From a virus, in the IMG/VR virus record IMGVR_UViG_3300011430_000034, positions 1-29,386 of that record: a stretch of 29,386 nt of DNA; one strand, 5' to 3'. How positions within the stretch are numbered: position 1 is the stretch's first letter; the number at the start of each line of letters is the position of its first letter. The notes beneath the pieces were generated by a model that was not told the DNA's origin, did not search any database, and saw only the letters and a list, made by a program, of their open reading frames with translations. A program made the translations under genes and the position numbers. Of the stretch, positions 1 to 8,100 are shown one piece after another.

Positions 1-745
1 CCTTATACGTCGCTGGAGCGTAGTCACCGAGGTACGCGAGGCCCCCACCTCCAGTGCCACTACTCTGGATGATTATGGCTAGACGCTCGTTGTGGCTGAA
101 CTCGCAGAGGCCACCCGGCCCGCTCTGGCTCACGAATTCCACGACGATAGAGAACCAGTCCGTTGATGGAATCACCTCGATCAGCTTCCATCTCTGGTGA
201 GAACTAGCCAGAGCGGCGGACTGGATGATGATCTCCGAGGTCGGCTCCGTGATTTCAAAGAACAGGTGCGCGTCGAAGCCCCGATCCGTCAACCAGTCAA
301 TCGCGATCCGTGTCGCCTCAACCTGGACCTCCGCGTTCCAACGGACGAACCCCGCACCAGGGTCCTGCATCTGCTGGCTGTTGGCGTCTGCCTGGTAGTA
401 GAACACGCTGGCAGATGGCCCAGGCTCTCCGGGTACTCCGGGCACGCCCTGAGGCCCCGGCGGCCCCTCTACACCCTCCGCAAACGTGCCATCCGCCCGG
501 AGGAAAGTGGTATCACCTCCGGGAAAGCCCGCCAGCTTCGTGATGTCAACGGGGTCATCACCCGTTACGTAGTGCGTGGTAGCGTGCGGACCACCGCTGC
601 CCCCCGATCCGCTTAGATTGTTCACCGTTCCAGAGATCAGCTCGAAGTGCTTCTGGATGAGGACAATCATCTCCTCGAAGTACCGCCGCGAATAGTCCGT
701 CAGCGGTGGCTCGAGTGGGAAGTCGTATGGGAGCTTTACCGCCAC
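1..745 (-). CDS. Collagen-like tail fibre or appendage protein (partial, runs off the left edge)
   Basis: The minus-strand frame is open from a GTG at 745 to the window edge, giving at least 248 codons, so the C-terminus is missing. The GTG lies 2 bases after the TAG of the upstream gene. A short N-terminal part with acidic and aromatic residues is followed by a Gly/Ser stretch (SGSGGSGG). Near residues 88-105 there is a short collagen-type Gly-X-Y run including GPPGPQGVPGVPGEPGP. The rest looks beta-rich (FEITEPTSEIIIQ), and a GTGGGG linker lies near the edge. Collagen-like triplets are common in trimeric phage fibres and appendages, which suits its place at the end of the virion module. The exact role (tail fibre, head fibre or receptor binding) cannot be told. 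An ATG about 21 codons further in is an alternative start. Confidence 0.6.
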   Translation of the reverse strand, partial: MAVKLPYDFPLEPPLTDYSRRYFEEMIVLIQKHFELISGTVNNLSGSGGSGGPHATTHYVTGDDPVDITKLAGFPGGDTTFLRADGTFAEGVEGPPGPQGVPGVPGEPGPSASVFYYQADANSQQMQDPGAGFVRWNAEVQVEATRIAIDWLTDRGFDAHLFFEITEPTSEIIIQSAALASSHQRWKLIEVIPSTDWFSIVVEFVSQSGPGGLCEFSHNERLAIIIQSSGTGGGGLAYLGDYAPATYK

Positions 746-747
746 GT

Positions 748-2313
748 CTATCGAGCCTGGTAGTCCCGGATCTCGATCTCCGGGTGGAAGCTGTTGATGA
801 TGAGCGACTCAGTCGCAGACCAGTGCGCAATACGGAACTGCACCCTGCCCCCGCTAACCTGGTCATCTACCGTGAAGGTGCGATCCCCTGCCGGCTGCGC
901 AGGAACCACTTTGGGAAAGGGTCCCTGCCACAATCCGCCATCCGCACGGTAGAAGAAGTCTACATTCATCTCGGAGCCGCTGCTCTTATACGAGACCGTC
1001 ACGCTCCGCAACGTCATCTGCCTGCCCTGGAGCTCGTTGCTCACGTCCCCTGCACTCAACTCCTTGCTGCTCCAGTAGCAGGGGATCGCGATCCCATCAT
1101 CGCTCAGGTGCCCGTGGTTCCACACGTACACGCGTCCATCCGTATGGCCGGTCAACAACGCTGGATACGCACTGCTCAACGACACAGCGTCCCACTCCAG
1201 CTGGAAGGTGTCCCATGGAATGGGAAACGCGTCCCAGATAGCGGTGTTCCCAACCCGGTGCAAGGTGCTACACTTGGGCCCGCTGACCGTCCAAGGGTAC
1301 CAGGCTCCTCGTCCCCAGTTATACGCCCATACTCTGTCCGGAGTCTTGTGATGCCCACTGACGATGAAGAAGAGGGCCTCCTGGGTCTCGTTCATCACCT
1401 CTCCGAACATCATATGTTCGAACTCGCTGTTGATCTGCCGGTACAGCTCATCGATCACTGCGGCCGCGACACCCGTGGCACCCGTTCCATTAAACTCGTA
1501 CACGTCGTCCGTACCGAGGTACACATGTAGATTCCGTCTACCCGTCACAGTGTGTGGGGCTAGCAGCCCACTCTCCGTGATGATTGGTTGCCATTCGATC
1601 GGCGCGGCCGCGTTACCTGTCCTCACACCGATCCACACGACCTTCTCTGTATACGCTGCGATCCGGGTGCCAATCTTCCTCAGGTTATACAGGTGATAGG
1701 GACCCTCGGCCAGATCAGTAAACCCGCTTCCCACTCCCGTCCAATCCGTGTGGTCCCCAGCTACACACCTTCGGATCCGGAACGGCTTCCGGATCCCTGG
1801 TGTCCCCTCTAGGGTGTCTCCAAGTAGCAACCTGTCCGCCCCCCTTGTCATGTATCGGGCTGCTGGGCAGTCGGGGCTCAGGATGGCGTAGGTAGTAGTA
1901 AACGGTGTGCGGATCACAGGGTCGATGCCCTGACTGGCAACGATGCTGTTCTGGCTCACTTCCCACGAGAACAGGTTCTCCCCTCCTCCCGTGAACGGCG
2001 GCCCTGAGCACAGCACCCAGTCGTACAGGTCCCGGTCATACTTGTACATCGCGGTCTCGGACCACGCGTACAGGTGCACCTTGTTGGCCTCATCCCTCGT
2101 ACTCGCGAGGCCCATCACACTCGTGTCGAAGGGGGCGTTCGCTGGTCGGAACTGCCGATACCCTGGCCTCTTGCGGAGGCACCCACCCACAACGCACATG
2201 TTCATCATGTCGGGCGAGGCACCCAGCGGAAGCTCCTTCGCAGGGAGCTGGGTGATCATCCCCGCAGTGGGGTAGATGTCGAGGGTCTGTCGAGTAGCGA
2301 CTCCAGTCCGCAT
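748..2313 (-). CDS. Virion stabilisation / tail protein with repeated beta-strands (P22 gp10-like)
   Basis: A protein of about 521 aa. I chose the ATG at 2313 because it overlaps the preceding TAA as TAATG; an in-frame ATG at 2331 would add 6 residues. The N-terminus (ELPLGASPDMMNM followed by LRKRPGYRQF) matches the recurrent opening of phage proteins of the P22 gp10 'packaged DNA stabilisation' and T7 gp12 type, where a strand register leads into 'RKRPGY'. The remainder is a series of Trp/Tyr/Gly-rich strands, for example LYAWSETAMYKYDR, VYEFNGTG and RVWAYNWGRGAWYPW, consistent with a beta-propeller. It lies downstream of a connector-like gene and a fibre gene, as in podovirus-like tail modules. 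The fold call is family-level inference; no catalytic motif is visible. Confidence 0.55.
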   Translation of the reverse strand: MRTGVATRQTLDIYPTAGMITQLPAKELPLGASPDMMNMCVVGGCLRKRPGYRQFRPANAPFDTSVMGLASTRDEANKVHLYAWSETAMYKYDRDLYDWVLCSGPPFTGGGENLFSWEVSQNSIVASQGIDPVIRTPFTTTYAILSPDCPAARYMTRGADRLLLGDTLEGTPGIRKPFRIRRCVAGDHTDWTGVGSGFTDLAEGPYHLYNLRKIGTRIAAYTEKVVWIGVRTGNAAAPIEWQPIITESGLLAPHTVTGRRNLHVYLGTDDVYEFNGTGATGVAAAVIDELYRQINSEFEHMMFGEVMNETQEALFFIVSGHHKTPDRVWAYNWGRGAWYPWTVSGPKCSTLHRVGNTAIWDAFPIPWDTFQLEWDAVSLSSAYPALLTGHTDGRVYVWNHGHLSDDGIAIPCYWSSKELSAGDVSNELQGRQMTLRSVTVSYKSSGSEMNVDFFYRADGGLWQGPFPKVVPAQPAGDRTFTVDDQVSGGRVQFRIAHWSATESLIINSFHPEIEIRDYQAR

Positions 2314-3419
2314 TAGCCGACGCGCTTCCACATGTACACGGCGATGTACGGTGGGAGGTTGGGGTGCGGCTCGTTGTCACCACTCAAGCCAACCTTCACG
2401 TTCGCGTTGCCAATCTCGGTACTCTTCATCGACGTGCCCGAGGAGACCCATCCAGAGGGAGGTGCGACAACCTGCGTATTATCGCTGTCTGACGGCATAC
2501 TGCTCGGGTGGATGTGCCCGTCGTCCCAACCCGGGTGGCCGTGTCGCGCTAGCTGCGCTTCAGTCAGCACGACCGTCTTGGCTCCTCCCACTTGCTCCGG
2601 TGATGCAAACTCCCCTTCTCCCTCGCTCACACCTACGAGCATCCGTCCCTGTCCGAACCGGGCCCACGCTCCGTAGCCGAGCAACGTGGTCGGGCTGGTT
2701 GCCACCACACTGAGGAACACGGCACCGATGGGGAAGGCCTCTCCTCCCCCTCCTCCACCTCCCACTCCCGACGTACCCCCGTTGAACGTCGCGAGACCGT
2801 TGAACACAACGGGAGTATTGAACACAACAGGCTGAGGCCCGTTAAAGGTCGCCTGCCCTGTATCGAAGGTCGTGTTCCCGTGGAAGAACGAGTTTGAGTA
2901 CGCAGACAGGCCCCCCAAGAAGGTGGCCGAGGTGTCAAACGTCGTGGCGCCGACGAAGTGTGTAGTCGAGACGAAGGTAACGGGGTTGTTGAACGTATCC
3001 GATCCACCACCCCCTCCACCTGCCCCCACCACGAGACCGGTCTTCGACACGGTCAGGATGGGGGCCCCGTTGATCGTCATGTGGATGAGGTGGCTGTCCT
3101 CTGCAGACGCCACATCCGTGATGTCCATCCGCAGCCCGTCGAAGTGGACACCCGGCCCATTCCAGGTCTGACTTAGCGCGATCAGCCCGCCCCCGCTGGA
3201 CATAGTGTTTCCGCCACCCGTGAGCGCCGTGACATTTGGCCCAGGCGTGAGGGAGACGTGACGGTGCTTCCCATCGTTCACGAGGTCCACGTTCCAGAAG
3301 TGCTCCACGTCCGCCCGTTCCCGGACGTCCAGCTTGAACTTCCGGATCTCGTCATCCCCCGCGCTAATGAGGTCCGTGCCCTTGGGACTGGTCTCGTTCC
3401 ACTGATTGGTTGCTGCCAT
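2313..3419 (-). CDS. Tail fibre with collar-type C-terminal domain
   Basis: A 368-aa protein. The N-terminus (MAATNQWNETSPKG, then DEIRKFKLDVRER) looks like the anchoring segment found in many phage fibres. Residues about 140-225 hold imperfect repeats (TTFDTSATF, TTFDTGQATFNGP, VVFNTPVVFNGLATFNG), suggesting a trimeric beta-helical shaft, flanked by two polyglycine linkers. The last ~140 residues resemble the phage tail-collar / short-tail-fibre head domain: FPIGAVFLS, GVSEGEGEF, GGAKTVVLTEAQLARHGH, and the C-terminal NLPPYIAVYMWKR. The His-rich segment (HGHPGWDDGHIHP) could bind metal inside the trimer, as His-X-His does in T4 gp12. It is likely a receptor-binding or host-contact protein. 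Its TAA overlaps the next ATG. Confidence 0.72.
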   Translation of the reverse strand: MAATNQWNETSPKGTDLISAGDDEIRKFKLDVRERADVEHFWNVDLVNDGKHRHVSLTPGPNVTALTGGGNTMSSGGGLIALSQTWNGPGVHFDGLRMDITDVASAEDSHLIHMTINGAPILTVSKTGLVVGAGGGGGGSDTFNNPVTFVSTTHFVGATTFDTSATFLGGLSAYSNSFFHGNTTFDTGQATFNGPQPVVFNTPVVFNGLATFNGGTSGVGGGGGGGEAFPIGAVFLSVVATSPTTLLGYGAWARFGQGRMLVGVSEGEGEFASPEQVGGAKTVVLTEAQLARHGHPGWDDGHIHPSSMPSDSDNTQVVAPPSGWVSSGTSMKSTEIGNANVKVGLSGDNEPHPNLPPYIAVYMWKRVG

Positions 3420-3423
3420 CGCG

Positions 3424-4038
3424 TTACCTGAACTTCACCTGCACACCGGTCAGTCGGTCGTTCTTCTTCTGCTCCCGCAGTGGGAACCGCATCCCGCTCA
3501 CGTGCATCCCGATCTCCTGGCCTACGGCGCCGGCTTCCTCCAAATCGCGGAGCGCCGTGAGCCCGATCTTCGTGGCCCACATCACCACCAAGATGTCGTA
3601 ATTCTCCTCATAGGGCAACACGGCCGCTCCGGCCCAGCGGACAGGCCGCTCCACGTAGTACAGCCGGATCACCTTGTCCTCTTCAGCCACACTGTTGAAG
3701 AAGAAGGCGTTGCCCCACGTGTAGAATCGAGTGGGCGTGGTGGTCTGCTTGTCCGTGGCCTCGATCAGGTCCCTGTCACCCATCGTCACGGGCCTTCCAT
3801 CCGTCACGTTGTACAACCACTCGGGCCACCACATACTCGTGGGCTCCACGAAGGTGTCCGATCCGGCAAGCAACGGGATCTCCACCGTCCGCTGGAGCAC
3901 CCGATGATCGTAGTGCATCCCGCACTTGTACATCGCGTCGTTCAGCCACTGTTCCCGCAACGGGTCGACCGCGTCAGACCGGTTGCCCAGACGTAGGAGG
4001 AGCTCCGCCGAGGCGTCCGCAAACGTTCGCCGTGCCAT
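3424..4038 (-). CDS. Head-tail connector/adaptor-like virion protein
   Basis: A 204-aa protein whose ATG overlaps the preceding TAA (TAATG at 4038). The N-terminus (RRTFADASAELLLRLGNRSD) and the following LREQWLNDAMYKC look like helical adaptor proteins. The middle is beta-rich and aromatic (EPTSMWWPEWLYNVTDGRPV, TRFYTWGNAFFF). Near the C-terminus is YYVERPVRWAG, then a helix with LTALRDLEEAGAV. The order helical N-terminus, beta-rich core, terminal helix, together with its position between the capsid genes and the gp10-like protein, suits a connector (P22 gp4 or T7 gp11 type). No decisive motif is visible, so this rests on context and general resemblance. Confidence 0.45.
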   Translation of the reverse strand: MARRTFADASAELLLRLGNRSDAVDPLREQWLNDAMYKCGMHYDHRVLQRTVEIPLLAGSDTFVEPTSMWWPEWLYNVTDGRPVTMGDRDLIEATDKQTTTPTRFYTWGNAFFFNSVAEEDKVIRLYYVERPVRWAGAAVLPYEENYDILVVMWATKIGLTALRDLEEAGAVGQEIGMHVSGMRFPLREQKKNDRLTGVQVKFR

Positions 4039-4274
4039 TACAGATCCTCCACCACTTCAGGAAGGGGATCGATGGGCTGCTCGAGAGGAAGGGTCAACCT
4101 CGTCCGCGGCGGGCCAGCACCAGGCTCATCGACACAGCCCATCGTCTCCGGGCCTCGGCACACAACGAGGCCGTTCTGTACAAGCACCTTCCTCCGAGGA
4201 TAATCCAGGCCACAGCGGCCGCAGGTATACCACTCCTCACCGAAGACCCGATTCGTCTGCCTTGTATCAAGCAC
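4038..4274 (-). CDS. Small zinc-ribbon-like protein in the virion module
   Basis: A 78-aa protein starting with GTG at 4274, directly abutting the TAA of the upstream membrane protein (4277-4275) and ending in a TAATG overlap with the connector-like gene. Four cysteines form a ribbon-like pair: CGRC near residues 18-21 and C-x6-C (CRGPETMGC) about 20 residues later. The C-terminal third is Pro/Leu-rich and probably flexible. Small CxxC proteins of this type are frequent between capsid and connector genes, but no specific function is known to me. It is probably translationally coupled to both neighbours. Confidence 0.6.
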   Translation of the reverse strand: MLDTRQTNRVFGEEWYTCGRCGLDYPRRKVLVQNGLVVCRGPETMGCVDEPGAGPPRTRLTLPLEQPIDPLPEVVEDL

Positions 4275-4463
4275 TTACGTGAGCCTCAGATTGAGTACAC
4301 CGGTCTGGTTAAGAAACCAGATGAGGCAGATCAGGATCACGACGACCATGATCACTGTGGCGATCGGGTTAGGGACGCCGAACGCCGTGGTCAGGCTCCG
4401 GGTGGCCCAGATCAGGACGCAGATTACGAGGACGACGGCGAGGATCGTTAGAACCGGCATCAC
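4275..4463 (-). CDS. Small protein with two predicted membrane segments
   Basis: A 62-aa protein starting at ATG 4463 with a strong site (GGAGGTGTGTG) just upstream. Two hydrophobic segments are visible: VLTILAVVLVICVLIWAT near residues 4-21 and IATVIMVVVILICLIWFL near residues 34-51, joined by a short polar loop containing FGVPNP. Two-helix proteins of this size can be holins, but here it sits among capsid genes with no endolysin nearby, so a holin call is not justified. The short leader between this gene and the upstream stop holds one copy of the dispersed repeat. Confidence 0.6.
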   Translation of the reverse strand: MMPVLTILAVVLVICVLIWATRSLTTAFGVPNPIATVIMVVVILICLIWFLNQTGVLNLRLT

Positions 4464-4488
4464 ACACCTCCGTGACGGCTGGTCACGT

Positions 4489-4501
4489 TACCCCCCACCA
4501 A
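4489..4501. repeat. Dispersed repeat copy, TACCCCCCACCAA orientation, at a gene junction
   Basis: An exact 13-nt copy, 1 nt past the last base of the upstream TAA and upstream of the membrane-protein ribosome site. It carries the extended ACGTTACC edge. A 24-nt stretch around it (4480-4503) is identical to the reverse complement of 25025-25048, over 20 kb away. Confidence 0.9.
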
Positions 4502-4502
4502 G

Positions 4503-4781
4503 TTAACGGAGAAGGACGAGGACTTGGCCCCCTGCGGGCATCGAAGTGACGACCATCCCGCGGCAGGCGTAGTGGTTCCCCTGGAGGAAGTCCACCTCGT
4601 CCACCGTGTTCTTCGTCCGGTAGTGGAAGATCACGTCTCCCGCCCCGTCCGTGATGGTCAACGCGTCTCCTGCCACTCCAGCGTTGGTCTGCAGCACGAC
4701 GCTCCGACAATGCACGACAGGGTCATACCGGTCCCCAGTTGCGTTGAAGATGAGTGACCGAGACTTTATCAAGGTTGCCAT
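4503..4781 (-). CDS. Small beta-rich virion-module protein of unknown function
   Basis: A 92-aa protein starting at ATG 4781 with AAAGGATGATAG upstream. It looks beta-rich: SRSLIFNATGD, CRSVVLQTNAGV, DALTITDGAGDVIFHYRT, GMVVTSMPAGGQVLVLL. The alternating polar/hydrophobic pattern and small size resemble minor head-associated or decoration proteins, but no family is recognised. It lies between the capsid-region genes and the connector genes on the same strand. The strong reading is a real gene; the function is open. Confidence 0.6.
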   Translation of the reverse strand: MATLIKSRSLIFNATGDRYDPVVHCRSVVLQTNAGVAGDALTITDGAGDVIFHYRTKNTVDEVDFLQGNHYACRGMVVTSMPAGGQVLVLLR

Positions 4782-4923
4782 CTATCATCCTTTCCAGCGC
4801 TGCCAGCGCGGATTCAGAGGTTGCTCAAGTAAACTCACTGCGCCAGCGCTTTGCGTGGAGTCGAAACTCCGCAGCTGCCTGCGAGTTCCCACTTCGTGCA
4901 AGCCCCGCGAGATACAGGAGTAG

Positions 4924-4965
4924 CTTCCACAAGACAGCTTTACGCTGCTCCCTGTCTTGTGGAAG
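4924..4965. other. 14-bp perfect inverted repeat between two virion genes
   Basis: The arms 4924-4937 (CTTCCACAAGACAG) and 4952-4965 are perfect reverse complements with a 14-nt loop. The element lies 14 nt past the stop of the 138-aa gene on the minus strand. There is no T-run after it on either strand, so it is not a classical intrinsic terminator. It could be an mRNA 3'-end stabiliser, a processing site, or a protein-binding palindrome separating expression of the abundant capsid-region genes from those downstream. The rest of 4782-4978 holds smaller GC-rich palindromes and no gene that I can support. Confidence 0.7.
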
Positions 4966-4978
4966 CACCCTACTTACC

Positions 4979-5395
4979 TCAGTGAACGAAGCTGCCCAGG
5001 CTGTAGATCGTCACACCCGTCGGCGTGACCACTGCGCTGAATTGCCGCGTGTTGTTCTGCACCAAGGACATCGTGCCACTGAGCGTTAAACCGGCTGCCG
5101 TTCCGAAGTTGATGGTCTCCGCAGCATCCGCCGTGTTTCGAATGCTGAAGTTGAACGACATACCGGGGGTAGGCGTGACCCCGAGTGCGGCCGTCAACGC
5201 TGCAGTGATGTCAGCGGCCGGCGGGAACAGATCGTTCCTTGACGCACCATTGGGGTCTCTGAGGATCAGTCCACCCAGGAGCTGCTGCGCGGTATACGTG
5301 ACCACTCCCGCCGTCGCTATCACGGAGGGAGAAGTGAAGGTCATGACACCCGGCGCTTCGGTCGTGACAATCGAGCCGAAGGTTGTTGAACCCAT
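4979..5395 (-). CDS. Capsid-associated beta-rich protein (possible decoration protein)
   Basis: A 138-aa protein starting at ATG 5395, 3 nt after the capsid gene stop. Its ribosome site GGAGG is formed by the last codons of the capsid gene, so expression is probably coupled. The sequence is rich in Thr, Ala, Val and Gly with strand-like repeats (TTFGSIVTTEAPGVMTF, AGVVTYTAQQLLGG, GMSFNFSIRNTADAAETI, TRQFSAVVTPTGVTIYSLG). This composition is typical of small virion surface or decoration proteins. Direct adjacency to the major capsid gene supports a head role. No specific family is recognised. Confidence 0.5.
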   Translation of the reverse strand: MGSTTFGSIVTTEAPGVMTFTSPSVIATAGVVTYTAQQLLGGLILRDPNGASRNDLFPPAADITAALTAALGVTPTPGMSFNFSIRNTADAAETINFGTAAGLTLSGTMSLVQNNTRQFSAVVTPTGVTIYSLGSFVH

Positions 5396-5398
5396 TGC

Positions 5399-6319
5399 TT
5401 AACCTCCGCTCGATCCGTACACTCCGCGCCACTCGCTGAAGCCCCGGCTGTACCTCGAGAAGGTCTTGAACATGGCGTCCCCGGTCAGGAAATCGTCGGC
5501 GTTGCCGTACTCCGGCCGCGTCCTCCACCAGAACTTCATGTCGTGACCGCCCCGAGCCTTGCGCTGCCGCTTCGGTGCCACAAGGAACCACTGGTCCGGG
5601 TCCGTGAAGTAGCGGACCAGCTGGTAGTTCCTGTCTCCCGACTTGACCACGTTGACCTCGTTGTTCGCCGTGTAGGGCTTGAACTCGGACTCCATGATCT
5701 CTCTGGCCACCCACTCGAATGAGGGGTCCAGGAGTACGGTCGTGGGTTCCACGTTCACAGGCCTGCCCCGATCATCCACGAGGGTCTTGAAGTGGTCCAG
5801 GGCCGCCTGGTATGCAGTGAAGCTGAAATCCACGTCCACGAGTGGCCGGTTGGCGATGGTCCCTCCCCCGTCGAGGCGGGGATGTGCCGTGTGGCACAGG
5901 GCCAGTCCGTCTTGGCCAGCGAACGCCGGGTTGAAGGCGTTGTTCAACACGGACCACGCATCGATCTCGATCTTGTACGCGGCGCTCCTCGCAAGCTCCG
6001 CGCTCATGTCGTTCATGATGTCGTAGAGGTCGTCGTCGAACATCTCCCGCGTGATGCGGAAGCCGAGGCCGTAGCTGGAGTGCGTGTAGCGGACGATCGC
6101 ACCCTTCACGGGGTCGTCAAACGTGGTCGCGGTGCCTTCCGGCTTGCTGACCATCGATCCGAGCCCCGCCATCTTGAAGTCCTCTTCATACGCCCGTTTG
6201 CTGTCGCGGACGTTGAAGATGGGGACCCACGAGGGAGGAGTCGCTTCCATCTCGTTGAACATGACCTCGTAGAGGCCAGGGGCGAGGAGCTCGGAGAATC
6301 CACCTGATGTGACTGCCAT
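5399..6319 (-). CDS. Major capsid protein (probable HK97 fold)
   Basis: A 306-aa protein starting at ATG 6319 with a strong site (GAAGGAGAATCTGA). Features common to Mu gpT-like and related major capsid families are present: an N-terminal FSELLAPGLYEVMFNEME, a conserved acidic segment (YEEDFKMAGLGSMVSKPEG), the SYGLGFRITREMFDDD motif of the spine-helix region near residues 82-97, a helix (YDIMNDMSAELARSAAYK), and a C-terminal WWRTRPEYGNADDF followed by FKTFSRYSRGFSEWRGVYG. The HK97 fold is inferred from family resemblance. It would form the icosahedral shell. Flanking small genes on both sides look like head accessories, and the portal and putative scaffold lie upstream, which is the classical order. 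The length is typical. Confidence 0.85.
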   Translation of the reverse strand: MAVTSGGFSELLAPGLYEVMFNEMEATPPSWVPIFNVRDSKRAYEEDFKMAGLGSMVSKPEGTATTFDDPVKGAIVRYTHSSYGLGFRITREMFDDDLYDIMNDMSAELARSAAYKIEIDAWSVLNNAFNPAFAGQDGLALCHTAHPRLDGGGTIANRPLVDVDFSFTAYQAALDHFKTLVDDRGRPVNVEPTTVLLDPSFEWVAREIMESEFKPYTANNEVNVVKSGDRNYQLVRYFTDPDQWFLVAPKRQRKARGGHDMKFWWRTRPEYGNADDFLTGDAMFKTFSRYSRGFSEWRGVYGSSGG

Positions 6320-6333
6320 TCAGATTCTCCTTC

Positions 6334-6855
6334 CTACAATCCAGTGTTACCCTGCCACTGGCTGATCTGCCAATGGAAGAGCACATGTGGCCTGATGTCG
6401 GTGAACAACATGTTGTCTCCGTCCCAGTACTGCCAGATGACCACGATGTCGTCCGTGACGTCGGCCGCGTCCACGTACCAGATTCCAAGCGGAGCGACTA
6501 CGGCTGCACTCTTGGCGATCCCGTGAGCCATGCCCCGCTTGGCCAGCGTACCCACGCCGGTCCCCTCGGCCGCGCTGGTGTCGAGGTACCCTCGGAAGAG
6601 GACCCCTGGAGCGCAGAGCTCCACGATCTGTTCCACGGCGCCCTCGCCGACTGTGTTCTTTCCATCCGCCGTCGCGACGCCCATGTAGACTGCGGGATCC
6701 GCCCCGCACTCCGTGAGCATACCGTCTGCTCCCACGAAGCAGACAGCACCCTTCTTGAAGGTCTCCGTTGCCCCCTCGGGCCATGCGTGCCGAGGGAGTG
6801 GAGTCCCGAAGATCGTCTTGACGGCACGCATCGGGATTTTCGGTTGCGTTGCCAT
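6334..6855 (-). CDS. Capsid-region accessory protein (decoration-like)
   Basis: A 173-aa protein starting at ATG 6855 with GTAGGAGGCTGA upstream. The sequence FKKGAVCFVGADGMLTECGADPAVYMGVATADGKN, followed by VELCAPGVLFRGYLDTSAAEGT, has the Gly-punctuated strand pattern of small capsid-decoration or capsid-fibre proteins encoded just before the major capsid gene in many phages. The C-terminus is aromatic (WQYWDGDNMLF, HVLFHWQISQWQ). It ends 14 nt before the capsid start. A head role is inferred from position and pattern; the exact family is uncertain. Confidence 0.5.
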   Translation of the reverse strand: MATQPKIPMRAVKTIFGTPLPRHAWPEGATETFKKGAVCFVGADGMLTECGADPAVYMGVATADGKNTVGEGAVEQIVELCAPGVLFRGYLDTSAAEGTGVGTLAKRGMAHGIAKSAAVVAPLGIWYVDAADVTDDIVVIWQYWDGDNMLFTDIRPHVLFHWQISQWQGNTGL

Positions 6856-6869
6856 TCAGCCTCCTACCT

Positions 6870-7304
6870 TCACTTCTTCGAGTCTTCGTCGAACGAGGAA
6901 TCGCTCGACGTCTCGTACACTACTTGCTTGGGTACACCCTTCAAGCCCGCAGCCCTCATGAGCCGTTGAGCATTCTCATTGTTCTGCGCGACCATGGTGT
7001 CGAAGGAGGCTTTCTGCCGCTCTCGTGCTTCGCGCTTCGGGGTTGCCACTCTCTCCTCGAAGGCCTCATTACGCATCCTCATGAGGACGACATCCCCACG
7101 AGTGACGGAACCACCGGACGCGGGGTTCCCTGTCTGTTGCCCCAGGACCGTCGCGGTTCCTGGAGGCAACGGTGAATCGGGCTCCGTAACGAATTCGAAG
7201 CCCTGCGACAATCGTTCACGAACTACGTGGTCCTTGGTGTTCACCCAGCGGTAGTGCCAGCCGGCCTCCGGCTTGGGCACTGCGAGACGATCATTCATCG
7301 GCAT
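6870..7304 (-). CDS. Phage head-region protein of unknown function
   Basis: A 144-aa protein. I chose the ATG at 7304, which overlaps the end of the upstream gene by 14 nt (alternative ATG at 7298); a longer upstream extension of the frame is out-of-frame portal-side sequence and unlikely. The N-terminus (VPKPEAGWHYRWVNTKDHVVRERLSQGFEFV) is a pattern seen in many small phage proteins near the capsid operon: a 'W-Y-R-W-V' strand followed by a 'G-(F/Y)-E-x-V' turn. Residues 75-130 look helical and charged (EAFEERVATPKREARERQK, NNENAQRLMRAAG). The C-terminus is acidic and Ser-rich. Its role is unknown; it could assist head assembly. Confidence 0.6.
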   Translation of the reverse strand: MPMNDRLAVPKPEAGWHYRWVNTKDHVVRERLSQGFEFVTEPDSPLPPGTATVLGQQTGNPASGGSVTRGDVVLMRMRNEAFEERVATPKREARERQKASFDTMVAQNNENAQRLMRAAGLKGVPKQVVYETSSDSSFDEDSKK

Positions 7305-8100
7305 AGTCAAATACACTCTTCCGGCCAGCGGGCCGGGTTGGGCCAACACCCGTGCTGTATCGGTCCACGTCGGCTTGCGTGAACCCACGGCGCTCCAGCT
7401 CCACCAGGTACTCGGCCTCGTTGAGTCCCATCTTCTTAGTGAAGCGGCGGATCTTGTCGTTGAGCTGAAGCTTCGATTGGACAACGGGTTTGGGCTCCGC
7501 CCGCGACCCAGGTGTCGGGGCCGCTGCGCCCCCTTTCGCCTTGGGAGGAGCCGCCTTAGCCTTCGGGACTTCAGGCGTAGGATCGAGTGACCTCGTTACG
7601 GGGGGAGTAACCGGCTCCTCTGCATCCGGTTCCTCAGCCTCAACAGGTGGCTCCTCCTTCGCGAAGACCCTCTTTGCCGTCTCGGGGTCTTGCTGCGTCT
7701 TTACCAGGATGTACACCCGTCGATGAAACCCCCGCTGGATCCGCTGTTCCAAGCTCATCCCTGACTTGGTCTCGGCGACCACCTGCCTATACGTCTTCTC
7801 GGGTGTGAGACCGGGGACGGGCCGGTCGTAGTCTGAGACCGTCGCAGCGAACTCATCCTCGTCCAACTTCTCCTGTTGGGAGGCGAGGAGCATCATCGTC
7901 CTGTCCACACGGCCCGCAGCGTCTTGCGTGAGCTTGCTACCCGGATCGGAAGGGGGCCTGGGCGCTGTACGTCCGGCAGAAGTGCCTTCCTCGCCCTCAG
8001 AGCGTGTTTCCACCGACTCCGCGAACTCTAGCACGTCCACGGCACGGTACCCCTGGAATCGCCCCTCCGTTATGATCCCGTTCTCGTCCACTTTAGGCAT
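7291..8100 (-). CDS. Putative scaffold / head assembly protein
   Basis: A 269-aa protein starting at ATG 8100 with GAGGAGAGACCG upstream. The composition is that of an extended, charged, low-complexity protein: an acidic N-terminal region, a Pro/Ala/Lys-rich linker (residues ~165-215), and a small C-terminal helical domain (KLQLNDKIRRFTKKMGLNEAEYLVELE). Scaffolding proteins typically lie between portal and capsid genes, are helical and disordered, and carry a C-terminal helix-turn-helix that contacts the shell, all of which fits. No protease motif is visible. The call is based mainly on position and composition. Confidence 0.5.
   Translation of the reverse strand: MPKVDENGIITEGRFQGYRAVDVLEFAESVETRSEGEEGTSAGRTAPRPPSDPGSKLTQDAAGRVDRTMMLLASQQEKLDEDEFAATVSDYDRPVPGLTPEKTYRQVVAETKSGMSLEQRIQRGFHRRVYILVKTQQDPETAKRVFAKEEPPVEAEEPDAEEPVTPPVTRSLDPTPEVPKAKAAPPKAKGGAAAPTPGSRAEPKPVVQSKLQLNDKIRRFTKKMGLNEAEYLVELERRGFTQADVDRYSTGVGPTRPAGRKSVFDYADE

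Noticed and set aside
2633-3019. Gly-rich tracts of the fibre gene as members of the C-tract repeat family
   Set aside because: The polyglycine codons give CCTCC/CCACC runs, but none match the TACCCCCCACCAA consensus.
4275-4463. Holin
   Set aside because: Two membrane segments are compatible, but there is no endolysin or spanin nearby and the gene is embedded among virion genes.
4840-4925. Possible tRNA on the minus strand
   Set aside because: A GGAGT-TTCG-ACTCC hairpin resembles a T-arm but the loop has 4 rather than 7 bases, and no acceptor, D or anticodon arms fit around it.
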